This document shows, in pieces, positions 45,163 to 54,190 of a stretch of 58,925 nt of DNA. Each line of letters opens with the position of its first letter. Positions within the stretch are counted from its first letter, which is position 1. This DNA is from Actinomycetota bacterium (GTDB lineage Bacteria > Actinomycetota > Acidimicrobiia > Acidimicrobiales > Ilumatobacteraceae). The DNA is taken from assembly GCA_007279905.1 (NCBI GenBank), contig QYPH01000029.1, forward strand, positions 1 through 58,925. Direction: 5' to 3'. The notes under the pieces were generated by a model. The model did not search any database, was not told the DNA's origin, and saw only the letters and a list, made by a program, of their open reading frames with translations. Made by a program: the position numbers and the translations under genes.

Positions 45163-45193
45163 TGATAATCAGGCTACCGAAAGCGGGGCCAGT

Positions 45194-45229
45194 TCAAGAT
45201 TGATGCAAGGCTCAAGATTGATGCAAGGC
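45194..45229. repeat. Perfect 18-bp tandem duplication spanning the uvrC stop codon
   Basis: TCAAGATTGATGCAAGGC occurs at 45194-45211 and again at 45212-45229. The second copy encodes, on the minus strand, the last five residues of UvrC and its stop; the first copy repeats the same codons just after the stop. It fills much of the gap before rapZ. Confidence 0.9.
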
Positions 45230-47074
45230 ATCGAATACTGCCTGCACCACCACCTCTGGAAGTCCTGATTGTGACCTCAATTCCTCGATACTCACCTTCT
45301 GCAACGACTGAACACTGCCAAATACTTGCATGAGTTTTTCTTTACGCGCCGCACCAAGTCCGGCAATGCCGTCAAGTCCACTGACCTTCATTCGCTTGCC
45401 TCGCAATTGACGGTGAAACGAGTTGGCAAACCGATGAGCCTCATCGCGAATCACCTGCAACATGAAGAGCGCTTCGCTACCCCGAGGCACATCTATCGGA
45501 TTGCTTAAGCCAGGAATAAACACTTCTTCAAGCCGCTTAGCAAGCGATGCAACAGGAATCTCATGCTCAAGTCCCAACTCGCGAACAACATCAACTGCAA
45601 CTCCAAGTTGCCCCTTGCCTCCGTCGACCAATAGAAGTTGCGGCGGATACGCAAATTTCCCAGGCGTCCTGCCTCGCTCCGACACCGGCAAGTCACGATC
45701 CTTTTTGTACGCGCTTAGCCTGCGCATCAACACTTCGCGCATTGCTGCGTAATCGTCATTTCCGGGAACGTCTTTAATTTTAAAACGCCTGTATTCCGAC
45801 TTTGCCGGCAAGCCATCTTCGAGCACAACCATTGAGCCCACATAATCAGTTCCGTGCAGGTGGGCCATGTCATAACACTCGATCCTGAGCGGAAATTGCG
45901 ACAGTTGTAAGAGGCGTTGCAAATCGTTGAGTGCCAGTGTGCGACTGTGCTGGTCGGCAGACCTCTTGAGTCTGTGGCGTCCAAGTTCGCGGGTGGCATT
46001 GAGAGTAACGGTCTCTTGCAGCTCCTTTTTATCTCCACGCATTGGTACGCGCACGCTGACTTGAGTACCTCGTGTATCACTCAACCATTTCTCAATCGCA
46101 CCAACACTCTCAGGCAACACTGGAACGAGCACGTGTTTGGGAATACCAAGTGCTGGTTCATCGCCATAGATGTTTTCGAGAATTCTATCCAACAGCAATT
46201 CTTGACTGGCATCTTCAACTTTGTCTAATACAAAACCATTACGACCGATTACTCGCCCTTTACGAACAAAAAAGATCTGCACTGACGCTGTGATCTCATC
46301 TTGGGAAATACCGATGACATCCATATCGTCTTCTTGCACTCCAACCATCTGTTGATTTTCGAGCACTTGATGTATTGCGGTGAGTCTGTCGCGAATTTTT
46401 GCTGCGCGTTCAAAATCAGTTGCCTGAGAGGCTTCAATCATCTCGTGTTCCATCTTGCGCACAATTTCCGAATTATCGCCATCTAAGAACTTCATGAGTC
46501 CGTCAACATGACGCTTGTATTGTTCTTGAGAGACTTCACCAACACACGGCCCGCAACATTTTTCGATGTGAAAAAGTAGACAAGGTCGTCCAAGTCGTTC
46601 ATGTTGTTTAAACTTTGAAGTGGCGCAGGTTCGTACCGGAAACGTGCGCAGCAATAGCTCGAGTGTGTCTCTTATAGCGCCAGGGTGAACGTACGGACCA
46701 AAATAGCGAACGCCTTTGCGTCTTTTACCCCTAAACATCATCGCTCGAGGCCACTCTTCATCGGTGGTTATCGCCATAAACGGAAAACTCTTATCGTCTT
46801 GCAGGCGAATGTTGAATCTTGGCTTGTGTTCTTTGATCAATGCGTATTCGAGTAGCAATGCTTCAACTTCGTTGCGTACTTCGATCCACTCCAATTTGTC
46901 GGCAAAACTCATCATGCTCGCGGTGCGCGGGTGGAGTGTTGTGGGATCTGCAAAATAACTTGAAACTCGCGACCGCAAATTATTTGCTTTGCCTACGTAG
47001 ATGACTCTTCCTTGCGCGTCACGAAACTGATACGAGCCTGGCGTGTCGGGGATTATTCCGCTCGGTCGTTGCAT
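45212..47074 (-). CDS. uvrC: Excinuclease ABC subunit C
   Basis: Dual-incision nuclease of nucleotide excision repair, 620 residues. GIY-YIG domain at the start (PGSYQFRDAQGRVIYVGKAN), Cys-rich region CLLFHIEKCCGPC, UVR motif near 205-235 (ERAAKIRDRLTAI), RNase H-like nuclease part with IECYDMAHLHGTDYVGSMVV and LLLVDGGKGQL, and helix-hairpin-helix repeats at the end (DGIAGLGAARKEKLM). ATG at 47074. It follows uvrA by 18 bases in the same direction. Confidence 0.97.
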   Translation of the reverse strand: MQRPSGIIPDTPGSYQFRDAQGRVIYVGKANNLRSRVSSYFADPTTLHPRTASMMSFADKLEWIEVRNEVEALLLEYALIKEHKPRFNIRLQDDKSFPFMAITTDEEWPRAMMFRGKRRKGVRYFGPYVHPGAIRDTLELLLRTFPVRTCATSKFKQHERLGRPCLLFHIEKCCGPCVGEVSQEQYKRHVDGLMKFLDGDNSEIVRKMEHEMIEASQATDFERAAKIRDRLTAIHQVLENQQMVGVQEDDMDVIGISQDEITASVQIFFVRKGRVIGRNGFVLDKVEDASQELLLDRILENIYGDEPALGIPKHVLVPVLPESVGAIEKWLSDTRGTQVSVRVPMRGDKKELQETVTLNATRELGRHRLKRSADQHSRTLALNDLQRLLQLSQFPLRIECYDMAHLHGTDYVGSMVVLEDGLPAKSEYRRFKIKDVPGNDDYAAMREVLMRRLSAYKKDRDLPVSERGRTPGKFAYPPQLLLVDGGKGQLGVAVDVVRELGLEHEIPVASLAKRLEEVFIPGLSNPIDVPRGSEALFMLQVIRDEAHRFANSFHRQLRGKRMKVSGLDGIAGLGAARKEKLMQVFGSVQSLQKVSIEELRSQSGLPEVVVQAVFDALHQS

Positions 47075-47092
47075 ACTACGTAACCGCTCTGG

Positions 47093-49984
47093 CTACTTCG
47101 CCGACGCTTTTGCTACTGGCTTTTTTGTAGGTGTACGACTCAACAAAGGCGCCAAAAACTTGCCGGTATAACTGCCCTTCACTTTGGCAACCGTCTCTGG
47201 TGTACCTTCTGCGACAAGTTGTCCACCACCGTCTCCACCCTCTGGGCCCAAGTCGATCAACCAATCTGCAGTCTTGATGACATCCAAGTTGTGTTCGATC
47301 ACCAAAACGGTATTGCCCTGATCAACCAAGCGAGCCAATACGGTGAGCAAGCGTCGCACGTCTTCAAAGTGCAAACCAGTAGTGGGCTCGTCCAACAGAT
47401 AGATCGTGTGTCCTGTACTTCTCTTTGCCAATTCGGCTGCCAACTTGACGCGTTGAGCCTCACCGCCCGAAAGTGTTGGAGCCGATTGACCCAAGCGCAC
47501 ATAGCCAAGACCAACGTCAACAAGTGTTTCCATGTGCCGCGAAATGCGAGGTTGCTTAGCAAAAAACTCAACGGCCTCAGAAATAGGCATGTTCAACACA
47601 TCCGAAATATTCTTTCCTTTAAACGTGATGTCGAGAGTGTCGCGGTTGTAGCGGGCACCTTTACATACTTCACACGGCACATACACATCGGGTAAAAAGT
47701 GCATCTCTATCTTGATGGTTCCATCACCCGCACATGCTTCGCATCGGCCACCAGGCACATTGAAACTAAAACGTCCTGGCATGTAGCCGCGCACCTTTGC
47801 TTCGGGTGTCGTGCTAAATAATTTGCGAATGTCGTCGAAGACGCCTGTATATGTTGCGGGGTTCGAACGTGGTGTTCTACCAATGGGTGATTGATCCATG
47901 TCGATCACTTTGTCAAGGTGCTGCACGCCGTCGACAGCCGTATGTTTGCCAGGCGCATCCTTTGATTTGTAAATCTTCTGCATCAACGACGGCAGCAAAA
48001 TGTCGCGAATCAGACTGCTCTTACCGCTGCCCGACACTCCGGTTACAGCAACAAAACATCCGAGCGGAATTTTGACACTCAAATTTTTCAGATTGTGTTG
48101 ACGGGCGCCCCGTATGGTCAACCATTCTTTGTTGGGTGCACGACGCTCGAGTGGTACCGCGATCGAACGTTTGCCACTCAGGTACTGACCGGTTATCGAC
48201 GCCTTGACAGAATTGACGCCTGCGACTGGCCCGCTGTACACCACTTGACCACCATGTTCACCAGCACCAGGCCCAATGTCAACAAGCCAATCGCTTGCCT
48301 TAATGGTGTCTTCGTCATGCTCTACAACAATGACGGTGTTACCAAGATCGCGCAAACGCATCAAGGTCTCAATCAATTTGTGGTTATCGCGTTGGTGTAG
48401 CCCGATGGATGGTTCGTCCAATACATACAGTGTTCCTACGAGGCCAGAACCAATTTGGCTCGCCAATCGAATTCGCTGAGCCTCACCACCGGCAAGAGTG
48501 CCTGCAGCCCGCGAAAGCGTCAAGTAGTCAAGACCTACATCGAGCAAGAAACTGAGTCGCGCGTTGATCTCTTTGGTCACACGCTCTGCAATCATCTTGT
48601 CTCGCTCACCTAGTACGAGCTTTGATAAAAACAAAGCAGACTTGGCGATCGACATGTCGCACACTGCACTGATGTGCTCGCCATTTACTAAGACTGCCAA
48701 CGATTGGGGCTTGAGTCGCGCACCCTTGCATGCCTTGCATGGCACTTCACGCATGTAGCTTTCAAACTGTTCGCGTTGGTTGTCGCTTTCGGCAGACTCA
48801 TGACGGCGCTTGATCCACGGCACGACACCTTCATATGCAGTTGAGTATTCGCGAACACGGCCATATCGATTTTTATACTTCACCATCAGTGCATCACCTG
48901 CACCATTCATCACAATCGCTTTTTGTTTGTCAGTCAATTTTGACCACTTGCGATTCATGTCAATACCAAATTCGTCGGCGACAGCCTCAAGCATGCGGGT
49001 GAAGTACTGCGTATGAGCCGATCTCCACGGAGCAATTGCACCCTGATTGATTGCCAACTCTGCATCGGGCACGACCAACTCGGGGTCGACTTCATATCGA
49101 GTGCCAAGCCCAAGGCAGGTTTCGCATGCACCGAATGGTGAGTTGAACGAAAAGTTGCGTGGTGCTAGCTCTTCGTAGCTGTCTCCACACTTCGGGCAAC
49201 CCAGGTGCTGACTAAACGTGATGACCTCTCCATCAATATCAATTTCAGCGACTCCGTCGGCAAGCCGTAAAGCCGTCTCGAGACTGTCGGTAAGTCGTCG
49301 TGCAATTCCTGCCTTGCGCACAAGTCGGTCAACCACGATCTCGATCGTGTGATTCTCGTAACGCCCGAGCTTTTGGTCAGACTTTAAGAATTCGGCGATC
49401 TCTACAACTTCGCCGTCTATGCGTGCGCGAGAAAAACCCTGCGAAGACAAATCCGACAACAGCGATTCATACTCACCCTTTCGACCTCGAATGACTGGTG
49501 CCAGAATTTGAAAGCGAGTTCCCTCAGGTAGTTCCAAAATACGATCGACAATCTGTTGCGGGGTTTGGCGCTGCAACTTGGTGCCGTCATTTGCACAATG
49601 CTGCACACCTATGCGTGCCCATAAGAGTCTCAAATAGTCGTATACCTCGGTGATGGTTCCGACTGTCGAACGCGGGTTTCGTGAAGCCGACTTCTGATCG
49701 ATGGAAATCGCAGGAGACAATCCTTCGATGATGTCAACATCTGGCTTATCCATCTGACCAAGAAACTGGCGTGCGTATGAACTCAAACTTTCTACATAAC
49801 GACGCTGACCCTCGGCATAAATTGTGTCAAATGCAAGGCTCGACTTTCCAGACCCGGAAAGACCGGTAAACACCACAAGTTGATCACGTGGCAAATCGAC
49901 GCTCACGTTTTTGAGGTTGTGCTCACGAGCACCCCTCACCGAAATATGACCAGCGTTATGGACGGCTTTTTTGCGAGTAGACAT
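47093..49984 (-). CDS. uvrA: Excinuclease ABC subunit A
   Basis: Damage-recognition ATPase of nucleotide excision repair, 963 residues, close to the usual length. First ATPase half: [20 protein letters not shown], the zinc-module Cys pairs CPKCG and CETC. Second half: [23 protein letters not shown] and [10 protein letters not shown], and both signature segments ([12 protein letters not shown] and [12 protein letters not shown]). Ends with a basic Lys-rich tail. ATG at 49984, 22 bases after uvrB. Confidence 0.98.
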   Translation of the reverse strand: MSTRKKAVHNAGHISVRGAREHNLKNVSVDLPRDQLVVFTGLSGSGKSSLAFDTIYAEGQRRYVESLSSYARQFLGQMDKPDVDIIEGLSPAISIDQKSASRNPRSTVGTITEVYDYLRLLWARIGVQHCANDGTKLQRQTPQQIVDRILELPEGTRFQILAPVIRGRKGEYESLLSDLSSQGFSRARIDGEVVEIAEFLKSDQKLGRYENHTIEIVVDRLVRKAGIARRLTDSLETALRLADGVAEIDIDGEVITFSQHLGCPKCGDSYEELAPRNFSFNSPFGACETCLGLGTRYEVDPELVVPDAELAINQGAIAPWRSAHTQYFTRMLEAVADEFGIDMNRKWSKLTDKQKAIVMNGAGDALMVKYKNRYGRVREYSTAYEGVVPWIKRRHESAESDNQREQFESYMREVPCKACKGARLKPQSLAVLVNGEHISAVCDMSIAKSALFLSKLVLGERDKMIAERVTKEINARLSFLLDVGLDYLTLSRAAGTLAGGEAQRIRLASQIGSGLVGTLYVLDEPSIGLHQRDNHKLIETLMRLRDLGNTVIVVEHDEDTIKASDWLVDIGPGAGEHGGQVVYSGPVAGVNSVKASITGQYLSGKRSIAVPLERRAPNKEWLTIRGARQHNLKNLSVKIPLGCFVAVTGVSGSGKSSLIRDILLPSLMQKIYKSKDAPGKHTAVDGVQHLDKVIDMDQSPIGRTPRSNPATYTGVFDDIRKLFSTTPEAKVRGYMPGRFSFNVPGGRCEACAGDGTIKIEMHFLPDVYVPCEVCKGARYNRDTLDITFKGKNISDVLNMPISEAVEFFAKQPRISRHMETLVDVGLGYVRLGQSAPTLSGGEAQRVKLAAELAKRSTGHTIYLLDEPTTGLHFEDVRRLLTVLARLVDQGNTVLVIEHNLDVIKTADWLIDLGPEGGDGGGQLVAEGTPETVAKVKGSYTGKFLAPLLSRTPTKKPVAKASAK

Positions 49985-50006
49985 CGTAGAGCAGACTACA
50001 AGTCAG

Positions 50007-52061
50007 CTACTTTGCGTCGCGCAGTTCGCGCTTCAATTCTTTAACTTCATCTCGTAGACGAGCGGCATATTCAAATTTCATCTCGGAAGCAGCGAGTGAC
50101 ATCTCTTCCTCTAGGGTCAAAATAAGCGCTTCAAGTTCCTGCTGCGGCAACGACTTGAGTTCATTGAGAACCTTGTCACGCTCACGATTCTTTCGGTCTC
50201 CGAGCTTTGGAACCTTGTTGGCCTCGTTGGGTCTGAGAACCGACAGAATATCTCCCACTGCTTTGCGGATGGTTTGCGGGTCAATTCCATGTTCCAAGTT
50301 GTAGGCAATCTGCTTTTCGCGACGACGACTCGTCTCGTCGATTGCTTTGTCCATGGCAGCAGTTCGATTATCGGCATACATAACAACTTGGCCATTGACG
50401 TTTCTTGCGGCGCGTCCAATCATTTGAATGAGCGAAGTTTGACTGCGCAAAAAACCTGCTTTGTCAGCATCCAAAATCGCAACGAGCGACACTTCAGGCA
50501 AGTCGAGACCTTCGCGGAGCAGATTGATCCCTACCAATACATCAAACTCGCCAAGGCGCAGAGCGCGCAAAATCTCGATTCGTTGCACAGTGTCGATATT
50601 GGAATGCAAGTAGCGAACTTTGAGACCTTGTTCGATCAAGTACTCACTTAAGTCTTCGGCCATCTTCTTGGTCAGAGTCGTGATCAAGACTCGGTCTCCA
50701 TTGGCTACTCGTCCATTGACCATCTCGATGATGTCGTCGATTTGACCCTTCGTCGGTCGCACAATGACTTCAGGATCGATCAAACCTGTCGGTCGCACAA
50801 TCTGTTCAACAATCTGGCTGCTGATGCCCAACTCAAATGGCGCAGGTGTCGCAGACAGAAAAACACACTGATTAATACGCTCCATGGTTTCTTCAAAACG
50901 AAGAGGCCTGTTGTCTGCTGCAGATGGCAACCTAAAACCGTGCTCGATGAGCGTTGCCTTGCGATTTTGATCCCCCGCATACTGTCCGTGCAATTGCGGA
51001 ATCGAAACATGACTCTCGTCCATCACCATCAGAAAATCATCGGGAAAATAATCGAGCAGCGTAAACGGTGGTTCTCCGTGAACCCTGCCATCTATATGCA
51101 TCGAATAGTTTTCGATGCCATTGCAATACCCAACTTCCGCCATCATCTCTAGGTCGTATTGCGTGCGTTGTCGCAGACGTTGGGCTTCCAACAATTTGCC
51201 TTCGTTCTCAAATTGCTTGAGTCGTGGCTGCAACTCTGATTCAATCTGAAGCATTGCGCGCTGCATTCGCTCGTGGCCTGCTACATAGTGAGTTGCAGGA
51301 AAAACCATTGTCTGCTTGAGGTCTTGTAATGTCTCGCCTGTCACTGGGTCGACGATCGTAATTCGTTCTACCGTGTCACCAAACATTTCAAACCGCGTGA
51401 CCGTTTCGTCATATGCAGGATGCACTTCAATGGTGTCTCCGCGTACGCGGAAATTGCCCCGGCCAAGTGTGAGATCGTTGCGGTCGTATTGCAAGTCGAC
51501 AAGACGCTTCAAAATGCTGCGCTGGTCGTAGTCGACCCCCACATGCAACTCCAACAAGTTTCCCCGATATTCGTCAGGGTCTCCCATTCCATAAATACAA
51601 CTCACAGAGGCAACAACAATTGTGTCCCGACGAGTCAACAGCGCTGCTGTTGCCGAGTGACGCAGGCGATCGATTTCGTCATTGATCGCAGAATCCTTCT
51701 CGATAAATGTGTCGCTCGACGGAATGTACGCCTCGGGTTGGTAATAGTCGTAGTAACTCACGAAATACTCAACACGATTCTTTGGGAAAAACTCCTTCAT
51801 CTCTTGGGCCAACTGCGCAGCAAGGCTCTTGTTTGGCGCCAAAATCAATGTCGGTTTTTGCACTGCCTCAATCGTCCACGCCATTGTTGCCGACTTGCCC
51901 GAGCCGGTAATGCCAAGGAGTGTTTGAAAACGGTCGCCTCGATGGATGCCCTTGGCCAACGCTGCGATGGCGGCAGGCTGATCTCCGGCAGGCTTGAAAT
52001 CCGACACAACTTCAAACCGATGAGCAACATTCTCGTCCAGAACGTCGACATTTTTTGTCAC
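50007..52061 (-). CDS. uvrB: Excinuclease ABC subunit B
   Basis: Helicase-like damage verifier, 684 residues from the GTG at 52061, which overlaps the coaE stop as GTGA and follows GGGGGAAA. A longer frame to 52109 lies inside coaE. Walker A is GITGSGKSA, the beta-hairpin [12 protein letters not shown], then [32 protein letters not shown]-like helicase motifs, [22 protein letters not shown] and the C-terminal UVR motif near 645-680. Confidence 0.97.
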   Translation of the reverse strand: MTKNVDVLDENVAHRFEVVSDFKPAGDQPAAIAALAKGIHRGDRFQTLLGITGSGKSATMAWTIEAVQKPTLILAPNKSLAAQLAQEMKEFFPKNRVEYFVSYYDYYQPEAYIPSSDTFIEKDSAINDEIDRLRHSATAALLTRRDTIVVASVSCIYGMGDPDEYRGNLLELHVGVDYDQRSILKRLVDLQYDRNDLTLGRGNFRVRGDTIEVHPAYDETVTRFEMFGDTVERITIVDPVTGETLQDLKQTMVFPATHYVAGHERMQRAMLQIESELQPRLKQFENEGKLLEAQRLRQRTQYDLEMMAEVGYCNGIENYSMHIDGRVHGEPPFTLLDYFPDDFLMVMDESHVSIPQLHGQYAGDQNRKATLIEHGFRLPSAADNRPLRFEETMERINQCVFLSATPAPFELGISSQIVEQIVRPTGLIDPEVIVRPTKGQIDDIIEMVNGRVANGDRVLITTLTKKMAEDLSEYLIEQGLKVRYLHSNIDTVQRIEILRALRLGEFDVLVGINLLREGLDLPEVSLVAILDADKAGFLRSQTSLIQMIGRAARNVNGQVVMYADNRTAAMDKAIDETSRRREKQIAYNLEHGIDPQTIRKAVGDILSVLRPNEANKVPKLGDRKNRERDKVLNELKSLPQQELEALILTLEEEMSLAASEMKFEYAARLRDEVKELKRELRDAK

Positions 52062-52678
52062 GCAGTTTCCCCCGCATCGACTCCTGCTTGAGGCAGCGAT
52101 GCGAACCACTCCCAGGCTGCATCAACTTGTCGAACCAAATCCTCCAGCGATCCCGAATTGTCAATTACAAAGTCGGCAATGGCGAGTCGATCTTCCCGTG
52201 ATGCTTGTTTGTCAATGCGGGCCTGCACATCGCTTGCCTTCATGCCTCGGTCACGCACGACGCGCTCAACTGCAAGCTGTGTGTCTACATCAACAACGAT
52301 CACGCCGGACAAGCCCTTACGCGGCGATTCGGCGAGCAATGGAAAATCAAGAATTGCAATCGCATCCGTGTTTTTCAGTTCGTTAATGCGTCGCAACATC
52401 TCTACACCGATCGCAGGGTGCACGATCTTATTGAGATCTGTAAGTGCTTGTGCGTCGGAAAAAACAAGCGTTGCAATCTTTGCGCGATCGAGTTCGCCAT
52501 CTGCCCCAACCACATCGCCGAAACGCTCGACCATCGCCGCAAAGACCGCAGTGCCAGCGCGTTGCAATGCGCGCGCAATGGCGTCACCGTCAATAATGAT
52601 TGCGCCACGATCGGCCAACATCAAAGAGACCGTTGACTTACCAGAGCCAATGCCACCGGTAAGACCAACAAGAATCAT
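52058..52678 (-). CDS. coaE: Dephospho-CoA kinase
   Basis: Last step of coenzyme A synthesis; 206 residues. P-loop [14 protein letters not shown] at residues 5-18, [30 protein letters not shown] and the lid region RMGxK-type sequence [29 protein letters not shown] near the end. In actinobacteria it commonly sits between rpsA and uvrB, as here. Its stop overlaps the uvrB start. Confidence 0.95.
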   Translation of the reverse strand: MILVGLTGGIGSGKSTVSLMLADRGAIIIDGDAIARALQRAGTAVFAAMVERFGDVVGADGELDRAKIATLVFSDAQALTDLNKIVHPAIGVEMLRRINELKNTDAIAILDFPLLAESPRKGLSGVIVVDVDTQLAVERVVRDRGMKASDVQARIDKQASREDRLAIADFVIDNSGSLEDLVRQVDAAWEWFASLPQAGVDAGETA

Positions 52679-52727
52679 GAACTACACGCTGTCAGGTGTG
52701 GGGCCAAAGATGTGGCACCACTGTGGA

Positions 52728-54080
52728 TTAAACGGCTGGAGTCTCACCTGCAGGGGCTTCTTCGGCTGGTGCAGCTGCCTCTGTTGCTAATACATCTGCG
52801 ACTGGTGCATCAGCAACTGGTGCACTGGCATCGAAGTATTCAGACCATGCAGCTTCGCGAGTTGAGTCATCGCCGCCGACCCAGTTGCCTTGGTCATCGA
52901 CTTGGAACTGACCGCGATACTCTTCGGCCAACTCGCCACCTTCAGCGGCTTGCTTGATCGAAAGGCTGATCCGTCGACGAGCGAGATCGAGATCAATGAT
53001 CTTGACCCACAACTCTTCGCCCGGAGTTACCACTTGCTCAGGTGCCTCGACATGGTGAGTTGACATTTCCGAGATGTGCACGAGACCTTCGATGCCATCG
53101 CCAACTTGCACGAATCCACCGAATGGCACGAGTTTCGTTACGCGACCATAGACGAGCTGACCAACTTGGTGACCGCCGGCAAATTCTTGCCATGGATCTT
53201 GTTGTGTGGCCTTGAGCGAAAGACTGATGCGCTCGCGATCCATGTCGACTTCGAGAACCTTGACAGTGACTTCGTCACCAATCGTGACGACTGCACTTGG
53301 ATTGTCAACATGCTTCCATGACAATTCGGAAACGTGAATGAGTCCGTCCATGCCACCCAAGTCAACGAATGCACCGAATGCAACAACACTCGAGATGCGA
53401 CCCTTGCGGATCTCGCCGACCTTGAGGTTGCCCAAGAAATCGTCGCGCTCTCCGCGCTGGTTTGCTTCGAGCAATGTGCGGCGTGAAAGCACGACGTTGT
53501 TGCGCGTGCGGTCTAGCTCGAGAATCTTTGCAGTGATGCGCTGACCGATGTAAGGAGCGAGGTCACGAACACGACGCATCTCAACAAGTGATGCTGGCAA
53601 GAAGCCACGCAAACCGATGTCGACAATGAGGCCGCCCTTGACGACTTCGATGACAAGACCCTCAACGGTTCCGTCAACTTCTTTGACTTTCTCGATGTCG
53701 CCCCATGCACGCTCGTACTGTGCGCGCTTCTTCGACAACAACAAACGACCTTCTTTGTCTTCGAGCGTGATGACAAGTGTTTCGATCTTTTCGCCCAACT
53801 TGACGATGGTGTTTGGATCTACGTCTGCGCGCATTGAAAGCTCGCGACCGAGGATCACACCTTCTGTTTTGTAACCAATCTCAACAAGAACTTCATCACG
53901 CGTAATACGCACGACTGTTCCGGTGACGAGTTGCCCGTCTTTGAGTTCTACCAGTGTGCCGTTGATTGCATCGGCAAACGACTGTGAGAGATCGCGCTCA
54001 GTAATTTGGCGCGGGGTGTAATTTCCTTCTGCGTCGAAGGTGCCCATTGGAGGACTTTGCATTAACTGAAGATCAGACAT
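52728..54080 (-). CDS. rpsA: 30S ribosomal protein S1
   Basis: A 450-residue protein with four S1 RNA-binding domains at about residues 45-115, 132-200, 217-285 and 302-371 (GTVVRITRDEVLVEIGYKTE, GLVIEVVKGGLIVDIGLRGF, GRISSVVAFGAFVDLGGMDG, GRVTKLVPFGGFVQVGDGIE, cut here to their repeating strand pattern). Four domains is the actinobacterial form; E. coli has six. The tail is Ala/Glu/Pro-rich and disordered. Helps mRNA loading on the ribosome. Separate transcription from polA is likely, with 110 bases between. Confidence 0.96.
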   Translation of the reverse strand: MSDLQLMQSPPMGTFDAEGNYTPRQITERDLSQSFADAINGTLVELKDGQLVTGTVVRITRDEVLVEIGYKTEGVILGRELSMRADVDPNTIVKLGEKIETLVITLEDKEGRLLLSKKRAQYERAWGDIEKVKEVDGTVEGLVIEVVKGGLIVDIGLRGFLPASLVEMRRVRDLAPYIGQRITAKILELDRTRNNVVLSRRTLLEANQRGERDDFLGNLKVGEIRKGRISSVVAFGAFVDLGGMDGLIHVSELSWKHVDNPSAVVTIGDEVTVKVLEVDMDRERISLSLKATQQDPWQEFAGGHQVGQLVYGRVTKLVPFGGFVQVGDGIEGLVHISEMSTHHVEAPEQVVTPGEELWVKIIDLDLARRRISLSIKQAAEGGELAEEYRGQFQVDDQGNWVGGDDSTREAAWSEYFDASAPVADAPVADVLATEAAAPAEEAPAGETPAV

Positions 54081-54190
54081 GATGACGTACTTTCGGTGGA
54101 TGGGATCGGGTGCACCTCTTTCAAGGCGGCCCTACCTGCGGTAAGGCAGGATCACGCTACCAGTCAGATTCAGCAGATCAGCCTGTGTTT

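Noticed and set aside
51420-52091. Long plus-strand open frame opposite uvrB and coaE
   Set aside because: It lies wholly against the conserved uvrB/coaE coding strand, has Cys/His/Arg-rich shadow composition and no recognisable domain.
54135-54150. Short hairpin CCTGC/GCAGG between polA and rpsA
   Set aside because: Only five base pairs with no T run; too weak to call a terminator or an S1 leader element.
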